The notes beneath the pieces were generated by a model. It saw nothing but the letters and a program-made list of their open reading frames with translations, was not told the DNA's origin and did no database searches. Positions 43,406-55,795 of a DNA stretch of 64,000 bases are shown here, one piece after another (the stretch's first letter is position 1; every line of letters starts with the position of its first letter). Where the stretch lies: NCBI GenBank assembly GCA_036971715.1, contig JAVHJL010000006.1:1178001-1242000 (forward strand), written 5' to 3'. A program made the translations under genes and the position numbers. The stretch is from Arthrobotrys musiformis. Taxonomy: Eukaryota > Ascomycota > Orbiliomycetes > Orbiliales > Orbiliaceae.

Positions 43406-46308
43406 TTAATACCATTGCGCCATCCAAGCCATCCGCCGAGGAATATCGGCAGCTCCACTTCCTGCATGGACGAACCGGGAGAAGATGGCCTTCTCAGCTT
43501 TCTTCACGGCGGCGATGTGCTGGGCAAATCCAGGCCCCATATCCTCGGAGAACCCGTTCGGAGTTTCCCCGTCCTTCTCGAAAAGACAACTGATAGCCTC
43601 ATCCATCGACTGGGTCATTCGATCTTTGATGCCTTGCTTTTCTCGCTCTTCTGCAGTCATCTTGTCACAGTCGCCTATTTCGTCTGTCAGTATATGATAA
43701 AAGCGTCTTTTTTGTGTAGGGGAACGTAAACTTACGATCTGCCTCTCCGTAGATTTTGGTTCCCGCTTTAACACCTCTGGTCCCTGCAGTCAGGATACCG
43801 GCGATTGCCAGATACATATTTGCTATTCCATCTACGGCCTTGATTTCCCAGTGTGCTTTGTCTTCTTCCACTAATCTGAGGGGCGCCTCTCGATTCTGCC
43901 GACCCCAGCTTGCCCAGACACCGCCCGCCCATGCACCAGCAACGACTCTCTCGAAGCTCATCTCGTTCCCAAATATCACCGCATTAAGCGCCCTCATATC
44001 GTCCAGGACACCTGCGAAGAAGCTCCATTGCTTTTCGACTGGCTTGAAAGACATATGGACGTGGGATGCCGAACCACACTCGGCTGCAAATGGCTTTGGC
44101 ATGAGGCTCGCCTTATACCCATATTTTGCGCAAACACATTGAATAACCTCACGGGCATATATCAAGCTATCTACCGCTTGCATGGGCGGTAAAGGGGATA
44201 GAGCTATCTCATATTGCCCTTGAGCGGCTTCGCTATGGAACTGTTCCAGTTCAACACCCCCCTCAGAAAGCTTTTGATCAATTTCCTCTAAAATATCCAA
44301 AGCTATATTTTGGAGGGATCGCGAGGTAGTCCAAGTGTGGTGAGTCGTTATTGGCCTGATTCTCTCTTGGTCAAGGTCCGCCTGTTTGAAAATGCAAAAT
44401 TCAATTTCAAACCCGACTTTGAAGTTTGAGAGCCCCGCATCGTATGCACGAGTGATAGCATTCGTAAGGATACCACGGGGGCAAATGGGTATTGTTTTGC
44501 ACGTCTCGTGGTCTTGGATCCAGCACATGACTGTGGCATGGTTTGGTCGGCCTTGGCCGCCTCGTTGATGAGGATGAAGGCGGATAGATGTAAAATCCGG
44601 AACTAATCGGTCTTCGCCACACGTATTGGAGCCTTCAGCCATGCTACAATCTGCAAGGATGTAGAGACTGGCTTGAGGGATTCCAGCAATCGAGCCGTCA
44701 ACATTTTTCTCGAGTTGCCTGATAGCATGGTTTAGTTTGAGGACTCGAGTTCTCAAGATTGATGAATAATCGAGCCAATTGATACGGAGGTACTCGACAC
44801 CCGGGTTTATTGCCAGGAACTCCCGAAGAAGCTTAAGCCCAGCACGACCACGATGCTCGAATTCATGTAAAGGGCAGGGGATCTCCAACAAAGGACGGTT
44901 TTGGGGCGGAGGGATGGTGAGATCCAATTTAAGGTTGTACAGGCGATTGGAAGTGTTAAAAAATAGGTCAGTGACGATGTTGGAGATGATCTGTACTGAA
45001 ATGTTTCCCTTATCGTATATCTCTTTCATAACTGTCTTGAAAACCTCTCTCACTTGCTTTTGGGCGATATAATATCTCTCGCCGTAGAGGTGGCCATCTG
45101 TCGACCACATCGCCTTTGAGCTGGGTGTGAGTTCCAGGACCTGTTTCACTATTGATTCTTGTCCCTCCTGCGAGACCATGGGGAAAACTAGCCCGAAATC
45201 CAAATAAACGTTGGCATAGGTCGAGGCAAGGTAACCAGCTAGTTCCTACGGTTAGTATTGATGGGCCTTAGGATAGGTAATGACAAACATACACACCTTC
45301 TCTGGTGAAAGGGTACCCAGCATGTAATAAAACAATTGGGACACGTGGATATGCTTCAGCAAACTGCTGTAAGAGAATAGGATTCGAATCCTTCAACCTA
45401 AGATCGCTGTCCCCGAGACCCGTATGAAATTGCAATGGTTTTGGCTTTCCTCCTTGCTCTACATGGCGGGTCATCTCTCTAGCGAATAGGTGTAAAAGAA
45501 AACCGTTCAAGCGAGAGTCGCTGAGCTTCCAGCCTTGCTCCGTAGAGCCCATCAGAATGTTTTCGTAGGCATTGATGACGAACTCTTCCGTGAAGTCGTC
45601 CTCGTCAATCTTCAACCCCCCTCGGTAGCAGATAACAGATTTGAAGCCAGCTGTATTGTCATCTTTGATCCCTTTCCTAATAATATCTCGCAATTTGGCT
45701 TTCCAACTGTGGAAATTCGGTTGTATCTTGATTTCCTCCTCGGCGATATACTCCAACCTCAAAATCTCCTTAGCCGGAGATTTAAGAAATTTGTCGTGCC
45801 AGGAAACCGAATGAGCTTCAATCCCCTTGTCAGCGGGATACCGAATCCCGGTATCGAGAAGAATCGTTTGCAATCCGTGAAAGCACTCTTTCGCAAAGAG
45901 CTCCGGATTCAAAGTCGAACGAAACTTGTTCCAATCCTCCCACGTCTCTACTTCCCCACTATAACCTTGACGAAGATGCGGGAACCCCCCGGTAAGAGAT
46001 TTAAGGGCGCGATGGTACGCTAGGGTATTTTGAGCATCCTTAAGAGCGTCGTCATTGGCTTCGGATATGCATCTTAGCGGGCTGAGACCAGAAGCCTCAT
46101 ATGCCGCAAGGGACTCTTCCGTGAGGAGGGGGTGGGCATGGTTATCAACGATTGGACAGTTATCAATGATGTGTTCAAGTTCAGCCAGAGAGTTCGCTAC
46201 GAGGAACGAAGCTACATTGGTGTCGAGCTCGGTCAGCGGGGTGGCTGTATCTGTGAAATCGTCGAGAGATTGGCAGTCGGAGCCTGCGTGTGCTTGACTA
46301 ATATCCAT
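43406..46308 (-). CDS. fluG: FluG-type amidohydrolase/glutamine-synthetase fusion protein
   Basis: Exons 46308-45297, 45238-43736 and 43683-43406, giving about 930 aa. Introns of 58 nt (GTGTGT/AACTAG, restoring FTREAGYLAS) and 52 nt (GTAAGT/TGACAG) join in phase. The N-terminal half is an amidohydrolase: IVDNHAHPLLT near residue 50, FHTGLGDSDLRL and VLLHAGYPFTREAGYL near 330. The C-terminal half has glutamine-synthetase type I features: FEIEFCIFK near 617, GSASHVHMSF near 730, and EIKAVDGIANMYLAIAGILT. This order and size match FluG, the Aspergillus nidulans protein needed for an extracellular developmental signal and conidiation. The Met at 46308 was chosen over 46437, whose added leader is unlike the family. 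Intracellular. The function in this fungus is inferred from homology. Confidence 0.88.
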
Positions 46309-47004
46309 TCCTGGTGCCTTCTGTCTATATAATACGGGTACGTAATTGTGTATTGCCCGTACTGAGATCGAGATTATGATACGTGCTAAAAGTAATGAGC
46401 AGGGGTTCCTTGTAAGAATGTCGTCAGATTGGCCCACCTGTCGTCTTTAGGTCGCAATCGGTGCACCGTCGAGTCGAGATGTGTTGCGTTGGCGTCAACG
46501 TGCACTGTCGCACAAAACTGCAAAAACGGCTACGATATGCACGGCTTAGGTCAACGTTATCGAAAACTGCGCAGTCGAGTATGCCGCCAAACTGTTCTAT
46601 AACTTCAGCTCGAGTTTCTCGAAGGGAAGAAGCGTCCTTTTTATAGCTTCAGATACTGCGTTATTTGCATACCTCTCTACCCTCACTTGCACCACGTTGC
46701 GTATGGACCGAGACTTGTTGATCAGATCTTGAGTTCGAACGCGTGGAACGTTCAAACCCAGACGGGCATATTGAGGCCGCACAGTGCAAGCAATTCGGTC
46801 ACATATCCGACCATCTTCAGCTAGCCTCCCACTCTTCATACCTTCACAAAAGGATACAAGATTTCATGCCGTGGCCCCTTGCCTTGAACTAGCCGTCTCC
46901 CGACCTCAGTTATTCAGAAATCCGGATTTACCAGAGATACACGAATCGCCGGTTCTAATCTCCTGTACAACAGCGGATCTTTGTCGTGCATAAACCACCA
47001 TCCG
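46309..47004. other. Divergent promoter, FluG homologue and HIT gene
   Basis: About 700 nt between two divergently transcribed genes. No recognisable coding sequence. The short frame at 46597-46839 (minus) has no supporting features. Confidence 0.4.
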
Positions 47005-47913
47005 ATGTTAACGAATATCGGGTTGGCGGATGCGGGTGCATCTTCCGTCGGTGGCACCCAAGAATGCGCATTCTGCAAGGGTGACTTCATCATAACCGCA
47101 GAGCTGTTCCGAGTATGTTGTGCACCGCTACTCTTTGACTTTTTTTTGCTCCGTCGTTCGAAAGATCGTTTGAGTAGTATTTCCGCGAATCTGGTGCCCT
47201 TATCTCTATATACTTCACGTGCTTGTACGCGGTTTCTGATAAGCTTTTGTATACATGTGCAGGATGACGACTTGGTCGTGATAGATGACCGTCGGCCAGT
47301 AAGTCCACTCGATTCGAGCTCCCGCAATGCAAATCCGTTTGCCGAGTGGGATACATGCAATCCGTATCTGGACAATGCAACTAACGATCGCTTCCAGGCC
47401 GGCAGAACCCATTGGCTGGTAATGCCCCTCCGCCATATTCGTTCCGTTGAGGACCTCACCGCGTCGGATTTACCCCTGTGTAACACCGCCCTTTCAAACT
47501 ACCACACCCAACACATTTTGGATGGCCATGGCTGACCAGACATTGCCTCTTCTCGATGAAAAGACCGCAAAATGCTCGCTATAAGGGAACAATTACTAGG
47601 AATCCATTATCCAGATATTACGCCAGCCACGCGGAATCATCGTGTCCGTAGTGGCTTTCATCGAGGGGAAAGAGATGTTCACATCGCCGGTCCGCTTAAG
47701 TTTCGGATACCCGACGTTATTTCGGTGAAACATTTGCATTTACACGTCATCGTAGATGTAGATTCTACGATGAAGAGTCTCAAGTACCCAATGTGGAATG
47801 AGTTGGTTTTTGCTAAGAGTGAGACGGTTTTGAAAAGATTGGAGGATGAGGAAAGTAAGTCGAAGACGACGACGACGAACGGCAATGCGGCAATTGGCCA
47901 TGCGGATTTATAA
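47005..47913 (+). CDS. HIT-domain (HINT/aprataxin-like) hydrolase
   Basis: Predicted exons 47005-47112, 47263-47479 and 47564-47913, giving 224 aa. The sequence CAFCKGDF near residue 20 is the usual start of the HIT fold. DDDLVVIDDRRPVSPL, HWLVMPLRHIRSVEDL, SGFHRG and the signature HLHLHVIV (H-phi-H-phi-H-phi-phi, with the catalytic His) follow. HIT proteins hydrolyse nucleoside phosphoramidates or adenylated substrates. The region between the beta-hairpin strands carries a Ser/Asn insertion (SSSRNANPFAEWDTCNPYLD). Splicing is uncertain: intron 1 (150 nt) is in frame and may hide a small exon, and intron 2 needs the weak acceptor GAAAAG but then gives a continuous reading, DLPLYRKMLAIREQLL. 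The plus-strand frames overlapping the introns end in stops. Confidence 0.75.
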
Positions 47914-49449
47914 ACCGAAGTTTCAAGGCTCCCTACTTGAGGGTTAAAAATAGAACTTTAGAGGTCATAGGATGCTATTTTTTAGTGATCCTTGGGCCAT
48001 ATCAACATAACTTCCATAGGACGATTGAGAATACTATTATTCCCATCTAGTTTACAACTTGTGGCTATCCCTCTAGCCGACTTAGATGAAATGGAAACTT
48101 GGCCATGGTCAACTTGAATGTACGGAGATCACGTGTAGAATCGTTTCGTATTCGTATTGCGATTTCGACTTTGGGACCCCACGAAATCATAACGTGCATG
48201 AATTAACGCCCGGGATGTAATGCAATTGCACTGCCAACAGGCATTGCGGCGCGGCGTTGTAGATGCGTACTGCAGTGTACACGGTCGGCTGAATTTCTAC
48301 AATTTTTGGCGCAGACGCAAACTTCGGCCACTAATCGAAATTCTTCGTTAGGTTTAGATTCCGTTTTCATTGGTGGGATCTTAATTGTCGAAAAGGTAGT
48401 GATGCTCGTCGTAATTCCGTTTGCTCACAACAACTCCGAGTTACGAATAGGTCTGAAACGATGACTCGTAATACAGCAGACTATTAAAATATTTTATTGA
48501 TAACGGAGAAGGTACGTTACAACCGCCGGCCCTCACGGCGAGACAAGAAGTCTCTGTTGTGACGTCGAAATGTGAGACTTGCGATAAACGAAAGCTTAAA
48601 CCGAAGCTACCCAGCTTCACAGCCTTGTCCGCCACAGGAAGGCTCTAAAAATTTTCCTGGTTGGACCGAAAATTCTCGAAAAGTTTCCGTACAAGTCCCA
48701 TCCCAACCAATTCGCAAATCACAACGACGGCATTAGAGATAGTGCATCTTGCATTATCTCCTTATTAATTTTTTTTTTTTTTTGTGCCGTTTTGACTCAG
48801 GATGCATGTGCAGCGCCAGCGAGGCCGCGATCGAGGTGGCAAGTGGGTCCCAGTTAAAAGCTTGACTATTCGCCCAAGAGCGCCAAAGTGGATAGTATAT
48901 CCTCGGCTGTCAACGACCGTTTTCTGCAGCTCTTTCCCCCAAAAGGCTTCATGTCGGACGGATTCCGTCGTCCCCAAAGCGTTTTGTCGCATCTTTAAGC
49001 CATTAAGATCTTGAATCTGTCATTTCAAGAACAGTTTTGCTGGCCCTGGTCGGTTCAACCGAACCTTCTATTGTTACCACATTAGGGTGCTGGGCAACCA
49101 AAAAGAGCTCGGATAATACGGCAACTAAATGGAACAGTGACAAGATTACTTAACTTTTTTGATTGATTGTCTGTGAACAGAATTTTCCTTTTCCCTCTTT
49201 CTGAAGGCGAGCGAATTTTTTTTGGGCATATTGAAAGTATTCTAATAAATACGCCTGCACCGCCCTATGGCCCGCCGAGAGTGTTTCCATGTTTCTTTGT
49301 TCGTAACCTGGCTTTTTATTCCGTGATATCCATGGTTTCTCCAATTTTGCGATATACACGCCTTTAGCGACATTGCGCGCCGTTACACTGCAAGATTTCT
49401 AGATTTCGCCCTATATAGTGGCCGTGCATGGTCTTGCAACGCTTAACCT
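47914..49449. other. Intergenic, promoter of the MFS gene
   Basis: About 1.5 kb with a T15 run at 48769-48783. Short frames on both strands have no domain. No RNA gene was recognised. Confidence 0.4.
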
Positions 49450-51503
49450 ATGTCGTCTGAAGATAAACGGCCAACGGCAGGCAGAGCTGCTCGACTACGG
49501 CCAGGTACTGCTATAGATCAAGATGCCTCGAGGCTAGATCTACAGCTCCAAAAGAGCTTTTCTGGCCAGTTTATCGACGACCAATCAGTGTATAATCAAC
49601 GACGGTCTCAGACGTACTACGCCAGTAGCAGTTCAGACGAGGATTCACCCGCGGCCGAAAAGTCAAGTTCTCGATTAGGAAATGACGAAGACGACATTAA
49701 AAAATCGAGCAAAGACGACAAAGATTTGGAATCTCCGATCGATAGCGATGTTGAGAAGGGCATTATAGATTCATCTGACGACGATGGTAGATTGGAGTTG
49801 TCAAAAACGAAGAGTGGCAAGAGCGGAAGGAGTAGCAGAAGGGATCCTAATCTGGTGAGTCGAAGAGACGTCTACAACACACAACACACTTTTCGGTCGC
49901 TGACTTTGTGTGATATTTTGAAAGGTGGACTGGGATGGGCCGGATGACCCTCAAAACCCTCTGAATTGGAGTATCAAGAAGAAATGGATAGCTACAGTAG
50001 TGGTGTCATCTTTTACGTTCATATCTCCGGTTTCCTCTTCCATGGTTGCTCCTGCTATACGTTCGATATCAGCAGATTTGAATATCACAGGCACTGTAGA
50101 AGCTCAATTGACTCTGTCTGTCTTCGTGCTTGCATATGCCATTGCGCCCTTGTTCGTGGGTCCTTTAAGTGAAGTATACGGTCGGGTACCGGTAATTCAA
50201 CTTTCAAATCTGTTCTACTTGATCTTCAACACTGCTTGTGGTGCGAGTCAGACAAAGGTTCAGATGATCGTATTCCGGTTTCTGGCTGGAGCGGGCGGTG
50301 CTGCTCCTTTGGCACTGGGTGGTGGCATTCTTAGTGATGTCTGGGTAAGTGCTACACAGTCCCCACGGGATCATGATCTCTTATCTTTAGAAAATTTAGT
50401 AACATAATCCTTTGGTAGCCCCCGGAGCAACGTGGCAAAGGTATCTCTATGTACTCGTTAGCCCCCTTACTTGGGCCGGCGATCGGTCCGATCGCTGGCG
50501 GTTGGATTGTGCAATCCGGCCTCGGATGGCGATGGATCTTTTACATCGTTTCTATCGCCGATGCCGTTATCCAAATAATGGGCCTTCTTTGCCTCAAGGA
50601 GACATACGCCCCGAAATTATTGCAAATCAAGGCCCGTCGTCTACGAAAAGAAACCGGCAACCCCCATCTGCATACCCCGTATGAGGCCGACGGGAAGAGA
50701 AAGTTTAGCAAGATTCTAAGAAAGGCTCTTGTCCGCCCCTTCATCCTACTTGGTACACAGCCTATTGTGCAATTCATGGCAGCCTATATGGCGTTTTTAT
50801 ACGGAATGTTGTATCTTGTGCTTTCAACGTTCCCGGGCCTTTGGGAAGGAAAGTATCAACAATCAGTTGGAATGGGAGGCCTGAACTATATATCTTTGGG
50901 ACTGGGTTTCTTTCTCGGCACCCAGATATGCGCTCCAATCAACGATAGGGTAATTACCACAAGGGCATACTTGCCATCCACCCCTCGTCTAACACCATGG
51001 TATCATGTATATCTTCAAAACGTTTGTTTGCTAACTCTTTTGTTGTAAAACAGATCTACGTAAAACTTAGCAGGCGAAATAACAACGTCGGTCTTCCAGA
51101 GTTTCGGGTACCGTTGATGCCGATCGGAGCTGTTCTCGTACCTGTCGGGCTGTTTATCTACGGCTGGACGGCACAATCAGTAACACACTGGATCTGGCCA
51201 AACATCGGTGCCTGTATCTTCGCCGGAGGCTCTATTATGGGATTTCAGAGCATTCAATCCTATATTATCGACTGCTACACTCGATACGCTGCTAGCGCTA
51301 TCGCTTCCGTCACCGTTTTGAGAAGTTTAGCCGGGTTCGCATTTCCGTTGTTCGCTCCCACGATGTACGAAAAGCTTGACTACGGGTGGGGTAATACTAC
51401 ATTGGCATTGATTGGCATTGTTATCGGGTGGCCTGGGCCGTTTATTTTGTGGAAGTGGGGGGCGAAGCTTAGAGGGAAGAGTCAGTTTGCTGCCGGGAAC
51501 TAG
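49450..51503 (+). CDS. MFS transporter, DHA1 (drug:H+ antiporter-1) type
   Basis: Four exons, 49450-49854, 49925-50344, 50419-50949 and 51054-51503, all phase 0, giving 601 aa. A long acidic/Ser-rich cytoplasmic N-tail (about 135 residues, with DEDSPAAEKSS and DSSDDDGRLE) precedes VDWDGPDDPQNPLNWSIKKK, the hallmark entry to TM1. Twelve membrane segments follow. Motifs: APLFVGPLSEVYGRVPV (loop 2-3), AGGAAPLALGGGILSDVWPP, EQRGKGISMYSLAPLLGPAI (TM5, motif C region) and SYIIDCYTRYAASAIASVTV. DHA1 proteins export drugs, polyamines or secondary metabolites by proton antiport. No biosynthetic cluster lies next to it, so the substrate is open. Individual exon frames can look like separate genes, but splice sites join them cleanly. 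Confidence 0.88.
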
Positions 51504-54500
51504 ATATTCACGGTAGCTCTGCCGCCGCGGTGGTTAGGTTAGGTTCTGTCTACATGTAGACTGTAGTAAGTATATTTCTCTCCTTTTTCTTTGAGCTGTG
51601 CAGTATGCATATGTTATTTCATGTCTCTGGAGTATTTTCATTTTTTGGGATACCTATATTCAACGTTGAAACCTTCGACCCCCTAATCTGGCTGGTACTG
51701 ATTTATCAAATTTCCCCACAAATATATCCTTTGTGTGTTTTGTTAGCTCCATAGATATGCATAGCCCGCGATCATCTGAGCGCCTGGTCTCGAGGCTAGC
51801 GATCATCGAGCATGTTGCGTACCCACCTACTTGTGTGTATACACATATGTAACTAGAAAGTTTTAATCATAATGTTAACGTTACTCGAAGATTGCTTCTG
51901 GAACACTTCATGTTTCATCCGAAATTTATAAATTTATTGTGAGGATAATCGGTTCTAATAGAGTCTATACTAAATCCAGAAGGAGAACTGTGGAAATTGC
52001 AGCCATGTCGCCGTATTACCTCTACAATTTACCACACCCTCCAACAGCATGTCCAAAAGTTCCGGGTTGCCACGCATGTAGACCCTCATATGATATCGAT
52101 AGCTATAACGATAATGATTCCTATTCACAAGTCGTTGTGGTGTTTGTAGTCCACGTTTTAACGTTACATGCCGGGATATATTCAGGGATTGTGGTAATCC
52201 TTCCAGGGGACAGCGGTTATCGCTGACGGAGTTTACGCTGAATTGTTGGATGTGTCGGCTGCCTACCCAAATGTTGTGAATAGAGTACGGGACACATGAT
52301 TCGTTTTGGGGAGTCGAAGAGGTCTAGTTTGAGATTCGCTAGACTTTGCTGAAATAAAAATTGTATCTTTATAAATATTTGCCTATCGGAACTATGTTCA
52401 TATGATCATGCATTGCTATATCGACACGTGGGTGGAGTTTCGAAGCAGATACATCCTCGAGATCTCTAACATCCACATGGTAAGTTATGTTATCACGAAA
52501 CTTTAGTTTAGCAACACAATCCGCGCGTGATAATTTTCCTGGCTGCCAACGTTGGCTAAAAGGGTGGTAGTGTTAACCCGTTATCAATGAAGACTTACAC
52601 TATTATTCCGTAGGCATTTAGCCATGAGACCCTCGTCGGCGGGCCGTGCCAGTAGTAAAAACGGAGAGCTCAATAACTATTTAATCGATCCAATTTTCCA
52701 TTGCAGAATGTACACCTCGACTCGATGTTCAAGTATTCGGATCCAGAATCTTGGGCCGTATTTAAATTTATTCGGTCTCGAGATAAGCTCCCTATACCTC
52801 GGGAGTACGGTACCTCGGCGTCTTCAACTTCATTCTATTACGGAGAGGGTTTCTGGAGCTGCCTTATAGGTCAAGCTCCAACAATGAGCCTAGGCTAGGG
52901 TAGCTCGCTTTAATTTTAAGCTTATTGCGCCTCCCAAGCACCCCTGTGAAACGCCTCTCGAAATTACTTAATTGATATCAAATAGATATCTCTACCAACA
53001 AGGACTGACTCGAGAGATTCTGTTCGATGGCGATAACGGGAAAACTCCAGCCGTGGGAACCTTTGTACGTAGGAGGTGCTGTTGTAATCCTATCCCCCCC
53101 AATTTATAGAATATAACTCTGTAACTTAACTAACCCCGGATAGAGGCTGTTCCGTGTATCCGTGTAAATACTTTGATACCGGCGACTATGCTATCAGCCC
53201 TTTGACCTATTGCGCTCTTGGCCGTTGTAGCTCGGGCTAAGCGTATCGCCGCGCCATGGCTGGCGTATTCCCACGCTATATTTAGATAGTCGCTTTATTG
53301 ACTCTCGAGTGGCCTACTACCATGGTTCAAATAAGCCCTATCACTCCCATGTCATCCAATTCCTTCCTAGAATACATTTTTTTTTTCTTTGTAAATAGAT
53401 CTACGACAGAAATTTAATAAAAGTAGTACCACGCAAGGTTTTTGCCTCAACAGCGCATAAAATATCGAAATTAGGTGCAGATTTGTGTAGAGATATTTTC
53501 TACGGGGTATGCGGTAGCTCCTAATATATACGAAAGATAAAAACGTATAATATTGTGTTATCTAATCACGCCACATCCTATGTCCCTGTTGTGTATTTAC
53601 AAGGGAAATATAGAGTTGAGCTAGGTCTATCCACGTACAGGAAAACCGCAGATTGCAGGTGGGGAACCGCTAGGTATGGCTAGGGTCACAGGCTATCGGG
53701 CCAACCAAATGGGAACTTGGCTATCAGTCATTCACAAAAGCTCATCTGGGCCAATAACAAAGTACCCCTACTAGAACATAAGCATAGCAAAAGGGTTCTG
53801 CGGCAAAGCGGGATGGAAGGTACACTGCAGGGCCATTTTTGACCGTGGCAAAATAATTGTGCCGTTCTAATAATTGAAGAGTAGTACATGGTCCTATCAG
53901 CTAGCTATTGATCCTTGAGCCCGGGCTAACGCTAGGTATTCTCTGCGGTTGAATATCTGGACGTCCTTGACTAGGCAGTCACCAACCAGGGCTTTGCTTT
54001 CGCCAATAAACTTGATCGATGTTGCCACGCGCGCAAGAGGCGAGTCGCTAATCTTGTTCTTCGTGTCTGTATACCTATCAATATATTACGTTGGTACGCT
54101 GATCGATGAACTGCCATAATGGCGACTTTATCCACAATTTGCAATGTATCTAGTGATATGTCTGGTATATCGATGAATATCAATATATATTTGCACAAGT
54201 TATAATTGCGCTATGCATATTATATAATATTGCCAATTATGTAAAGATTCTTTGGCTAGCGGCCTACGAAGCAAGACAACTAGATATTTGTTGCATGTTC
54301 TATGAAGCTACTATTGTTTTGTCCCAGTCTATTATAGTAGTAAAAGAGGAACGAGTCCGGGGTCGTGCTTATATTTAGTACGTATAGCCAAAGCTACTAT
54401 AGATTAGGATTCGACATGAATCTTCGAAGAAGACAAGCCCCAATATATTCAAGCGGTCTGCATATAAAAAAGGAATAATGTCGAGGCTGACCAGATAGAG

Positions 54501-55795
54501 GTTTGAATTCCTTTGCATAGAGTCTCCTCTTCCACCAATCCCGTATCGCCTATTACGTATTCCAGTTTCAGTTTCAGGAGTCAGCTGTTTATTTCCTGAC
54601 TAATATATACGTTGTTAGCTGTATAGTTTGAGATTTGTGACAATACTGCAGTAGATCTATAGGACAACTCCAAAATGGGTTCTAATAGGGCAATTGTCCT
54701 CTTAGCTATGAATCCTTCCTCTACAGCCAGTAGCCATCTTGTGTGCAGATTAGACATCCCCAATGGCTCTGCGCAGGCCAGGTACGAGACCATCTTCGAT
54801 CAAACAACCATCGCCCTATACGACGTCGACCAAGACGATATAGTAGCACGTGCATAAGTTCGATGCTGTCGTTTACAGGGCCATCCTCATGAGCTCAGGG
54901 CTTATCCCAGTCAAAGTATCTACTCATTGACAAGCGCAATATTGCAATGTGTTTCACCAACAATAACAACATTCTACGAACTTTCTAGCCAGGGTATTTC
55001 GTATTTATTCTAGAAACGGCGATTGAATGGCTATAGCGCCATAGCAACCTACAGGGGGGCAAGATTAATCCAACCGTGAGCTCCTGAAATCGGAGTTTGT
55101 ATGCCGAAGTCAACCTGAACGTTTATTATTCTTCTTCTCACGACTTCCGGTGACCTCCTATCGGACCACCATCGTTCTGACACATGTTGTGTCCTTTTGG
55201 CCAACAGTTCTAGCCCTGAATCCTTTAGCCTATGAGGTGCTTGCGATATGCTGTCGAGACAGTAGTTTCCAACAAAGCCTTTATGTTGGAACCGGTCGGC
55301 CTTGGCTTGAATGCTTCTCTGTTCTCTGCAAGACATTGTTGGTAGTGGCTACTGAGAATATGAGCATACAATGTTGATTCGTTCTTGATAGCAGGACCGC
55401 CACGGAGACGCCAACTTAATTTGGGTGACGTTACGATAAGGTAGGCAACCACAAACATATCTCATCTGGACCAGACTTCTGGAACACTTTTGGCTAACTC
55501 TCAACACCTTAATTCGATCCTGTAGATGTTTTTGAACGCTATTATTGCAGATAGAGGCGCTATGGTGTCAGGAACACTGCCATTTGTATGCAGGTGGCTG
55601 AACACCAAGGACCATTCATGACGATACTATAAGTAGGCCTTTCCTTTCCTCAATTAGACCAATATTTTTGCATCTCAGAAAACCATCAGTCCACTGCTCC
55701 CAATACCACCACCCCCAAAACCCAATATAATAAATTCCTGAACTTTTATATTTGTTCTCTATCTCTGAGCCTGCATCAAATTCCAGCTAAATAAG
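51504..55795. other. 4.3-kb gene-free AT-rich region
   Basis: Longest empty stretch of the window. It contains only short frames without domains (51939-52226, 52624-52869, 53971-54198, 55049-55458) and no obvious terminal repeats, transposase or RNA gene. It may be decayed repeat sequence, but I see no direct proof of that. TACTATAAGTAGG near 55625-55637 and a CT-rich stretch precede the next gene. Confidence 0.45.

Noticed and set aside
45375..45395. AGGATTCGAATCCT, resembling a tRNA T-arm
   Set aside because: It lies inside the FluG coding exon, with no matching acceptor, D or anticodon arms around it; the palindrome is fortuitous.
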